The notes under the pieces are model-generated. The model did not search any database and was not told the DNA's origin. It was given only the letters and a program-made list of their open reading frames with translations. A DNA stretch of 6,189 nt from CBDCWA01 sp046048295 (GTDB taxonomy: Bacteria > Pseudomonadota > Alphaproteobacteria > Rhizobiales > Hyphomicrobiaceae), in the NCBI GenBank assembly GCA_046048295.1, contig JBJOGJ010000232.1:1-6189 (forward strand). The letters run 5' to 3'. Shown in pieces: positions 1 through 5,855 of the stretch (its first letter is position 1; each line of letters opens with the position of its first letter). The translations under genes and the position numbers were made by a program.

Positions 1-565
1 GCGCGGCTATGATCTCCCTTCGCGCCTTCTGAAGGAGCGGATCATCTTCGTCACGGGTCCGATCGAGGATCACATGGCGTCGTCGATCTGCATGCAGCTG
101 CTCTATTGTGAGTCGGAGAACCCGAAAAAAGAGATCGCCATGTACATCAACTCGCCGGGTGGCGTGGTGACCAGCGGGATGGCGATCTACGACACCATGC
201 AGTTCATTCGCCCACCCGTGTCGACGCTGTGCATCGGCCAGGCGGCGTCGATGGGCTCCCTGCTACTCTGCGCCGGCGATAAGGGCATGCGCTTTGCATT
301 GCCGAACGCCCGCATCATGGTGCACCAGCCATCCGGTGGCTTCTCGGGACAGGCCTCGGACATCGAGCGTCACGCCGAGGATATCATCAAGATGAAGCGC
401 CGGCTGAACGAAGTCTACGTCAAGCATACCGGCCAGCCCTACGAAGTGATCGAGCGCACCCTGGACCGCGACTACTTCATGACGTCGGAGCAGTCGAAGG
501 AGTTCGGCATCGTCGATCAGGTTCTGGAAGTGCGCAGCAAACTCGAAGGCGGCGACCCGGCCTGA
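1..565 (+). CDS. clpP: ClpP, ATP-dependent Clp protease proteolytic subunit (5' end missing)
   Basis: Serine peptidase (family S14) that forms the two-ring, 14-subunit degradation chamber in the cytoplasm. It cuts proteins unfolded by ClpX, or by ClpA where present. The frame is open from base 2, and the first visible residues (RGYDLPSRLLKERIIF) are typical ClpP sequence from before the first internal Met at 74. The gene therefore starts outside the window. 187 residues are visible against a usual 195-215, so only a short N-terminal piece is missing. The catalytic triad is intact: Ser in GQAASMGS (248-250), His in IMVHQPSGG (323-325) and Asp in DRDYFM (470-472). The oxyanion-loop motif NSPGG is present. 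The stop is followed 29 nt later by a strong terminator, so clpP is probably transcribed separately from clpX. Identification is near certain. Confidence 0.97.
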   Translation, partial: RGYDLPSRLLKERIIFVTGPIEDHMASSICMQLLYCESENPKKEIAMYINSPGGVVTSGMAIYDTMQFIRPPVSTLCIGQAASMGSLLLCAGDKGMRFALPNARIMVHQPSGGFSGQASDIERHAEDIIKMKRRLNEVYVKHTGQPYEVIERTLDRDYFMTSEQSKEFGIVDQVLEVRSKLEGGDPA

Positions 566-594
566 AATCCCGGAATGACCTGAGGGCGAGGCAG

Positions 595-621
595 AAGGGG
601 CCGTTACTTGCGGCCCCTTTT
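595..621 (+). terminator. Rho-independent terminator of clpP
   Basis: A perfect 9-bp stem (AAGGGGCCG, 595-603, with CGGCCCCTT, 611-619) encloses a 7-nt loop and runs into TTTT at 618-621. It lies 29 nt after the clpP stop and should end the clpP transcript. Confidence 0.9.
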
Positions 622-648
622 CATTATCGTTGATACTCATTAACTCTT

Positions 649-710
649 CATATGTCGCAGTTTGGTGACAATTCGCTGGTTTCACTAATCAACCGTCAAT
701 GCGACATGTG
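649..710. repeat. Nested inverted repeat (potential stem-loop)
   Basis: The outer arms are CATATGTCGCA (649-659) and TGCGACATGTG (700-710). They pair over 11 positions with one T-G wobble, including a perfect 8-bp core, ATGTCGCA/TGCGACAT. Inside, TTGGTGA (662-668) can pair with TCACTAA (682-688) with one wobble around a 13-nt loop. There is no T-tract after it, so it does not look like a terminator. Its role is unknown; a regulator-binding dyad or an RNA structure is possible. Confidence 0.55.
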
Positions 711-712
711 AG

Positions 713-740
713 GTGACAGGGTACGATTGTATGATACACT
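713..740 (+). promoter_or_regulatory. Weak sigma-70-like promoter candidate with an overlapping palindrome
   Basis: GTGACA (713-718) and TACACT (735-740) are separated by 16 bp and resemble -35 and -10 boxes, matching 5/6 and 4/6 consensus positions. The odd-length palindrome TGTAT-G-ATACA (728-738) overlaps the -10 and could be an operator. If active, it would give clpX a leader of roughly 380 nt, or drive a small RNA. This is a pattern match only. Confidence 0.25.
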
Positions 741-1044
741 ATTGTCATATTCGCGTTCGCGTCCGCCTGGATGCGGGGGCAGCGCTAAGTCGCTGTATAG
801 TAAGTGTTTATTTTGGGGCTCAGTCTCGTTTGGTGTCGCGGGCCTAGGTGGTGTTGGCGGGTAGTGTCCGGACGCGCGATGCCTCGATGCCGCCCGCGCA
901 GGTAGTAAGTGGGTCGGTTTTGCCACATGTGGTGTGGTGTTCGTGTTTGTTGAATTCCGTTAGCCCGGGACGAGGCGCCAATCCAATCTTGATCGCAAGT
1001 GGGTGGCGTGTTCAGATCGGCATCAGGGATTCCGTTGCAGCAGA

Positions 1045-1074
1045 CCTGAAGAGATTTCGGGCTGTCTGTTATAG
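1045..1074 (+). promoter_or_regulatory. Weak heat-shock (RpoH)-like promoter candidate for clpX
   Basis: CCTGAA (1045-1050), a 17-bp spacer, then GTTATAG (1068-1074). This resembles the alphaproteobacterial RpoH promoter pattern as I recall it (CTTGAC, about 17 bp, CYTATNT), matching 4/6 and 5/7 positions. It would start transcription about 45 nt before clpX. Heat-shock control of clpX would fit its role, but the match is imperfect. Confidence 0.28.
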
Positions 1075-1128
1075 AGAACTTCAATCGCGCTCGGTTCGTG
1101 CCGGGCGCCAGGATGGTGAGAGAACCGC

Positions 1129-2382
<1,254 letters not shown>

Positions 2383-2404
2383 GCCGCACCGGTTTATTTT
2401 GACG

Positions 2405-2423
2405 CGGCCCGCGAGTTGGGCCG
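2405..2423 (+). other. GC-rich hairpin after clpX, no T-tract
   Basis: A perfect 6-bp stem CGGCCC (2405-2410) / GGGCCG (2418-2423) has a 7-nt loop. It lies 22 nt after the clpX stop. No T-run follows, so it is not a standard intrinsic terminator; it may stabilise the clpX mRNA end or attenuate read-through into lon. It sits directly upstream of the lon promoter candidate. Confidence 0.45.
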
Positions 2424-2431
2424 ACGCCTGG

Positions 2432-2460
2432 GTTGGATGCATCAGGGGGCTTACCTATCT
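2432..2460 (+). promoter_or_regulatory. lon: Heat-shock (RpoH)-like promoter candidate for lon
   Basis: CCTATCT (2454-2460) matches the alphaproteobacterial RpoH -10 pattern (CYTATNT, from memory) at every position. GTTGGA (2432-2437), 16 bp upstream, keeps the TTG core of the -35 box CTTGAC. Transcription would start near 2468, giving a leader of about 190 nt. Lon is a classical heat-shock gene, so the position makes sense. The -35 is only partial, so this remains a candidate. Confidence 0.38.
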
Positions 2461-2644
2461 GATTGAAAGGCAATTGTTCACTGACCGGCCAAAATCTGTG
2501 ACGAGTTTTGCCGCATTGGAACAATAGTATCGCCCGTCGCTGGATTTTCCGGCACTGCGGTTCGAGTGGTTGGAACGTGCGCGTGCGACGAAGTCGGGAC
2601 TTCCCGGGGCGCGGCTCCGAGGCAACGGTGGACGAGAGATGAAA

Positions 2645-2651
2645 GAGAGAA
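2645..2651 (+). promoter_or_regulatory. lon: Ribosome-binding site supporting the lon start at 2657
   Basis: GAGAGAA lies 5 nt before ATG 2657. It is purine-rich but a weak Shine-Dalgarno match. A competing site, GGTGGA (2627-2632), precedes ATG 2639, which would add six residues (MKERKA). The 2657 start leaves seven residues before PVLPLRD, as in many alphaproteobacterial Lon proteins. Confidence 0.45.
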
Positions 2652-2656
2652 AAGCC

Positions 2657-5047
2657 ATGGGTGGTAAGGACGTTTTTCCGGTTCTGCCGCTGCGCGACAT
2701 CGTCGTGTTTCCGTACATGATCGTGCCGTTGTTCGTTGGTCGCGAGCGCTCGATTCAGGCGCTCGAGGAGGTCATGCGCACGGACAAGCAGATCCTGCTC
2801 GCGGCCCAGAAGAATGCCGGTGACGACGAGCCTACACCCGACGCCATCTATGAGATGGGCACACTCGCCTCCGTGCTGCAGCTCCTGAAGCTGCCGGATG
2901 GCACCGTGAAGGTGCTCGTCGAGGGTACCCAGCGCGCCCGGATCGTCAACTACGTGGACAATCCAGCCTACTTCGAGGCTGCGGTCGAACTGGTGGACGA
3001 GGAAATGGGTAGCGAGGACGAGGCCGAGGCGCTGGCCCGCTCCGTCGTGAGCCAGTTCGAGAGCTACGTGAAGCTCAACAAGAAGATCTCGCCCGAGGTT
3101 TTGGGGACGCTCGGCCAGATCGACGATCCGTCGAAGCTTGCCGACACCATCGCATCTCATCTCGCGATTAAGATTTCCGATAAGCAGGAACTACTGGAAA
3201 CGACGCTGATCAGCGAGCGTCTCGAGCGTGTCTACGGCCTGATGGAAAGCGAGATTTCGGTTCTGCAGGTCGAGAAGAAGATCCGCAGCCGCGTCAAGCG
3301 CCAGATGGAGAAGACGCAGCGCGAGTACTACCTCAACGAGCAGATGAAGGCGATCCAGAAGGAACTCGGCGACAACGACGAGCGCGACGACATTGCTGAG
3401 TTCGAGGACAAGATCGAGAACACCAAGCTGTCGAAGGAAGCGCGTGACAAGGCGATCGCGGAACTGAAGAAGCTTCGGCAGATGAGCCCGATGTCGGCCG
3501 AGGCGACGGTTGTCCGCAACTACCTGGACTGGCTGCTGTCGATCCCCTGGGGCGTCCGTGGCAAGGTCAAGAAGGATCTGCTCGAGGCGCAGAAGGTTCT
3601 GGACGACGAGCATTATGGTCTCGAAAAGGTCAAGGAGCGGATCGTCGAGTATCTGGCCGTTCAGAACCGCACCAACAAGCTCAAGGGGCCCATCCTGTGC
3701 CTCGTCGGCCCTCCGGGTGTCGGCAAGACCTCGCTCGGCAAGTCGATCGCCAATGCGACGGGCCGCGAGTTCGTGCGCATGAGCCTCGGCGGCGTCAGGG
3801 ATGAAGCGGAAATTCGCGGCCACCGGCGCACCTACATCGGCTCGATGCCGGGCAAGGTGATCCAGTCGATGCGCAAGGCGAAGAAGACGAATCCTTTGTT
3901 CCTTCTCGACGAGATCGACAAGATGGGGTCGGACTTCCGTGGCGATCCCGCCGCCGCGCTGCTCGAGGTGCTCGATCCGGAGCAGAACGGGACGTTCAAC
4001 GACCACTATCTCGAGGTTGATTATGACCTCTCGAACGTGATGTTCGTGACGACGGCCAATACGCTCAACATCCCGCCGGCACTCATGGATCGGATGGAGA
4101 TCATTCGTATCGCCGGCTACACGGAGGACGAGAAGCTCGAAATCGCGCGCCGCCACCTGATTCTCTCGCAGCAGCAGAACCACGGTCTTGCCGAGGGCGA
4201 ATGGAGCATCAGCGACGATGCCCTGAAGCTGGTAATCCGGCGCTACACGCGTGAGGCGGGCGTGCGCAGTCTCGAGCGCGAGATCGCCAAGCTGGCGAGG
4301 AAGGCGGTTAAGGAGATCCTGTCCACGGACCAGACGTCCGTCCACTTCACGGCGGACAACCTGCAGGATTACCTCGGTGTGCCGAAGTATCGCTATGGCG
4401 AGGTCGAGGCTGAGGATCGCGTCGGTGTTGTCACCGGTCTGGCCTGGACCGAGGTCGGCGGTGAGATCCTGACCATCGAGGGTGTTATCATGCCGGGCAA
4501 GGGCAAGATGACGGTCACGGGCAATCTGCGCGAGGTGATGAAGGAGTCGATCCAGGCCGCAAACGCCTATGTGCGCTCGCGATCATCCGACTTCGGCATC
4601 CCGCACAAGATGTTCGAAAGCCGCGACATCCACGTACACGTTCCGGAGGGGGCCACCCCGAAGGACGGTCCGTCCGCCGGGATCGCGATGGTCACAGCCA
4701 TTATCTCCGTCCTGACGAGCATTCCGGTCCGTAAGGACGTGGCGATGACGGGCGAGATCACGCTTCGTGGCCGCGTGCTGCCCATCGGCGGCCTGAAGGA
4801 GAAGCTGCTGGCTGCACTCCGGGCGGGCATCAAGACAGTGCTGATCCCTGAGGAGAACGCCAAGGATCTGATCGATATCCCGGACAACGTGAAGAACGAG
4901 ATGGAGATCATTCCAGTCGGCCGATTGGAGGATGTGCTGCGGGTGGCGCTGGTACGTATGCCTGAGCCGATCCCCATGGACACCGAGGAGGCGGGACCGA
5001 TCTCTGCCCAGTCGGACGAGGACGGCTCGCGGCCAATCGCTCACTAA
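2657..5047 (+). CDS. lon: Lon, ATP-dependent AAA+ serine protease
   Basis: Homohexameric cytoplasmic protease (family S16, LonA type) that degrades misfolded proteins and specific regulators in one polypeptide. It has 796 residues from ATG 2657; family members usually have about 780-820. The N-terminal substrate-binding domain opens with FPVLPLRDIVVFP (7-19). Long helical, coiled-coil-like segments follow at about 184-238. The ATPase has Walker A GPPGVGKT (351-358), Walker B LFLLDEID (414-421), pore-loop TYIG (around 393), a candidate arginine finger Arg479 and sensor 2 Arg537. The protease domain has the Ser-Lys dyad: Ser673 in PKDGPSAG (4673-4675) and Lys714 in GLKEK (4796-4798). A hydrophilic acidic tail (from about 769) ends the protein. 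The frame is open from ATG 2570, but the extra residues lack Lon similarity; ATG 2639 is a credible alternative start. The protein is intact and should be active. Confidence 0.98.
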   Translation: MGGKDVFPVLPLRDIVVFPYMIVPLFVGRERSIQALEEVMRTDKQILLAAQKNAGDDEPTPDAIYEMGTLASVLQLLKLPDGTVKVLVEGTQRARIVNYVDNPAYFEAAVELVDEEMGSEDEAEALARSVVSQFESYVKLNKKISPEVLGTLGQIDDPSKLADTIASHLAIKISDKQELLETTLISERLERVYGLMESEISVLQVEKKIRSRVKRQMEKTQREYYLNEQMKAIQKELGDNDERDDIAEFEDKIENTKLSKEARDKAIAELKKLRQMSPMSAEATVVRNYLDWLLSIPWGVRGKVKKDLLEAQKVLDDEHYGLEKVKERIVEYLAVQNRTNKLKGPILCLVGPPGVGKTSLGKSIANATGREFVRMSLGGVRDEAEIRGHRRTYIGSMPGKVIQSMRKAKKTNPLFLLDEIDKMGSDFRGDPAAALLEVLDPEQNGTFNDHYLEVDYDLSNVMFVTTANTLNIPPALMDRMEIIRIAGYTEDEKLEIARRHLILSQQQNHGLAEGEWSISDDALKLVIRRYTREAGVRSLEREIAKLARKAVKEILSTDQTSVHFTADNLQDYLGVPKYRYGEVEAEDRVGVVTGLAWTEVGGEILTIEGVIMPGKGKMTVTGNLREVMKESIQAANAYVRSRSSDFGIPHKMFESRDIHVHVPEGATPKDGPSAGIAMVTAIISVLTSIPVRKDVAMTGEITLRGRVLPIGGLKEKLLAALRAGIKTVLIPEENAKDLIDIPDNVKNEMEIIPVGRLEDVLRVALVRMPEPIPMDTEEAGPISAQSDEDGSRPIAH

Positions 5048-5092
5048 GCAATCTTTGGTTGCAGAATTTTCAGTCCGCACGAAAAACTTGAT

Positions 5093-5126
5093 GAGCCCGG
5101 GGCGCACGCTCCGGGCTCTGACTTTT
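5093..5126 (+). terminator. Rho-independent terminator of lon
   Basis: An 11-bp stem with one G-T wobble (5093-5103 with 5108-5118) closes a 4-nt loop (GCAC). It is followed by TGAC and then TTTT at 5123-5126. It starts 46 nt after the lon stop. The stem is very stable, but the T-tract is displaced by four bases. Confidence 0.8.
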
Positions 5127-5155
5127 CCACAGAAGCTTTGCTGGACCTCGATTTC

Positions 5156-5175
5156 CCCGAGTTTTCGGGCTTTTT
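5156..5175 (+). terminator. Second small terminator-like hairpin upstream of hupB
   Basis: The 5-bp stem CCCGA (5156-5160) / TCGGG (5165-5169) has a GTTT loop and is followed by CTTTTT (5170-5175). The stem is short but the T-run is good. It may back up the lon terminator and insulate hupB from read-through. Confidence 0.6.
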
Positions 5176-5189
5176 GAGGTGTTTTAACA

Positions 5190-5219
5190 CTTGACGGGCC
5201 GGATTTATGGGCCTTTTGT
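5190..5219 (+). promoter_or_regulatory. Probable hupB promoter region
   Basis: CTTGACG (5190-5196) contains a 5/6 match to the -35 box TTGACA and a perfect CTTGAC heat-shock-type -35. The downstream -10 is poor: CCTTTTG (5212-5218) after 16 bp, or TTTTGT (5214-5219) after 17 bp. It lies right after two terminators, where a hupB promoter is expected. Transcription would begin near 5226. The sigma factor cannot be decided from sequence. Confidence 0.4.
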
Positions 5220-5345
5220 GCGGGCCCGTTGCACCGGCAGAGGACGAACTGGCACATCTGGTTGTGCCTCGCCAGGCCGCAGCCCCGGGCCGATGGTGGC
5301 CTTCAAGGGACGGAGGGCCCGCCAACGGGATCCTTACACAGGGAC

Positions 5346-5350
5346 AAGGA
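5346..5350 (+). promoter_or_regulatory. Ribosome-binding site fixing the hupB start
   Basis: AAGGA lies 7 nt before ATG 5358. This is the best Shine-Dalgarno site in the region and selects the start that gives a standard HU N-terminus, rather than the in-frame ATG at 5229. Confidence 0.8.
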
Positions 5351-5357
5351 ACCAATA

Positions 5358-5633
5358 ATGAGCAAGAAAGATCTGATCGACGCCGTTTCCGAGCAGGCCG
5401 ACCTCACCAAGGAAAAGGCGGGCATCGCGGTCGAGGCGATGCTTTCCTACATCGAGAAGACCCTAAAGAGCGGCGGCGAGGTGTCGATTCCACCGCTTGG
5501 GAAGTTCAAGGTTGCGCACCGCAAGGAACGCGATGGCCGCAATCCGATCACCAAGCAGATCATGAAGATCCCGGCCTCGAACGTGCCGAAGTTCACGCCC
5601 TCGAAGACGCTGAAGGACAGCCTCAACTCGTAA
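5358..5633 (+). CDS. hupB: HU-family DNA-binding protein (hupB-like)
   Basis: Small basic histone-like protein that binds and bends DNA as a dimer and organises the nucleoid. It has 91 residues, the usual HU length of about 90. It starts with the typical helical half (MSKKDLIDAVSEQ, about 1-38) and continues into the beta-arm region. The hallmark GRNP is at 60-63, so Pro63, the residue that intercalates into DNA, is at its classical position. Several usually conserved positions differ. The G-F-G-x-F turn reads PLGKF (46-50), the residue after the GRNPxT motif is Lys instead of Gly (66), and the late Gly of the PGKAL motif is Ser (82). It is therefore a divergent HU, though intact. The lon-hupB order is widely conserved, and in E. 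coli HU is a Lon substrate. IHF is less likely given the context. Confidence 0.93.
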   Translation: MSKKDLIDAVSEQADLTKEKAGIAVEAMLSYIEKTLKSGGEVSIPPLGKFKVAHRKERDGRNPITKQIMKIPASNVPKFTPSKTLKDSLNS

Positions 5634-5673
5634 GGTGATGGACTTGCCACCATGTTGAGGTGACAGCCAATGT

Positions 5674-5699
5674 GAGCGCTCCAATCGGAGCGCTCTTTT
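5674..5699 (+). terminator. Rho-independent terminator of hupB
   Basis: A perfect 9-bp stem GAGCGCTCC (5674-5682) / GGAGCGCTC (5687-5695) has the loop AATC and is followed by TTTT (5696-5699). It lies 40 nt after the hupB stop. Confidence 0.92.
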
Positions 5700-5714
5700 G
5701 CTTTCGGACGAAAT

Positions 5715-5750
5715 TTGCACTTGGCGAGCGCCGGCGTCGCGGCTAATCAT
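5715..5750 (+). promoter_or_regulatory. Presumed tRNA-Val promoter region
   Basis: The tRNA follows the hupB terminator by 77 nt, so it needs its own promoter here. Possible -35 boxes are TTGCAC (5715-5720) or TTGGCG (5721-5726), and the only AT-rich -10-like stretch is CTAATCAT (5743-5750). Spacing is not ideal for any pair, so the exact boxes are uncertain. Confidence 0.3.
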
Positions 5751-5773
5751 GCGACCTCCCATGCGCCAAGTGC
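5717..5773. repeat. 10-bp perfect inverted repeat upstream of tRNA-Val
   Basis: GCACTTGGCG (5717-5726) and CGCCAAGTGC (5764-5773) are exact reverse complements separated by 37 nt. Inside, GTCGC (5736-5740) and GCGAC (5751-5755) form a second dyad. The right arm ends 3 nt before the tRNA. There is no T-tract, so it is not a terminator. It may be an operator or a structured tRNA leader. Confidence 0.6.
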
Positions 5774-5776
5774 GCC

Positions 5777-5851
5777 GGGCGGTTAGCTCAGTGGTAGAGC
5801 GCCTCGTTTACACCGAGGATGTCGGGAGTTCGACCCTCTCACCGCCCACCA
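5777..5851 (+). tRNA. tRNA-Val (anticodon UAC), CCA encoded
   Basis: It decodes valine GUA and, with modification, other GUN codons. A full cloverleaf is visible. The acceptor GGGCGGT (5777-5783) pairs perfectly with ACCGCCC (5841-5847). The D stem is GCTC/GAGC (5786-5789 / 5797-5800). The anticodon stem is CCTCG/CGAGG (5802-5806 / 5814-5818) with loop TTTACAC, giving anticodon TAC at 5809-5811. The T stem is GGGAG/CTCTC (5824-5828 / 5836-5840) with one G-U pair, around loop TTCGACC. The discriminator is A5848 and CCA is genomically encoded at 5849-5851. It is a short 75-nt type I tRNA. No T-rich terminator follows it on the plus strand. Confidence 0.98.
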
Positions 5852-5855
5852 TTCC

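Larger units (their letters stand above)
622..1128. other. 507-nt clpP-clpX intergenic region, no convincing gene
   Basis: Between the clpP terminator and the clpX start there is no frame with recognisable protein similarity or convincing codon structure on either strand. The open frames across it (848-1288 on plus, 785-1084 on minus) give low-complexity, family-less peptides. Visible structure: an AT-richer, dyad-rich stretch at 649-750; a G/T-rich stretch at about 830-960 containing the 10-bp palindrome CCACATGTGG (923-932); a direct repeat TAGTAAGTG (798-806 and 903-911); and a possible promoter close to clpX. In Caulobacter, as I recall, the phosphatase-like gene cicA lies between clpP and clpX; no counterpart is visible here. 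An unannotated small RNA or long 5' leader is possible but not shown. Confidence 0.6.
5127..5357. other. lon-hupB intergenic leader region rich in inverted repeats
   Basis: No gene is visible between the lon terminator and hupB. The stretch holds, in order: a small terminator-like hairpin (5156-5175), a dyad GTGTT-TT-AACAC (5179-5190), a CTTGACG -35 element, overlapping GGGCC/GGCCC repeats (5194-5229) and a hairpin GGCACA/TGTGCC (5251-5256 / 5263-5268). The hupB frame is open back to ATG 5229, but that extension has no HU similarity and no ribosome site. Confidence 0.6.

Noticed and set aside
785..1084. 99-codon minus-strand open frame in the clpP-clpX gap
   Set aside because: Low-complexity peptide with no motif, no clear ribosome site and unusual codon use; not supported as a gene.
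3191..4345. 384-codon open frame antisense to lon
   Set aside because: Same shadow effect; repetitive Leu/Arg/Asp/Val composition and no family motif, lying wholly within lon.
5229..5357. 43-residue N-terminal extension of the HU protein from ATG 5229
   Set aside because: The extension has no HU similarity and no ribosome site; ATG 5358 with AAGGA gives the standard 91-residue HU.
5777..5851. tRNA-Val as a used phage or island attachment site
   Set aside because: No integrase and no repeat of the tRNA 3' end is visible in this window; the idea is kept only as a check for downstream sequence.
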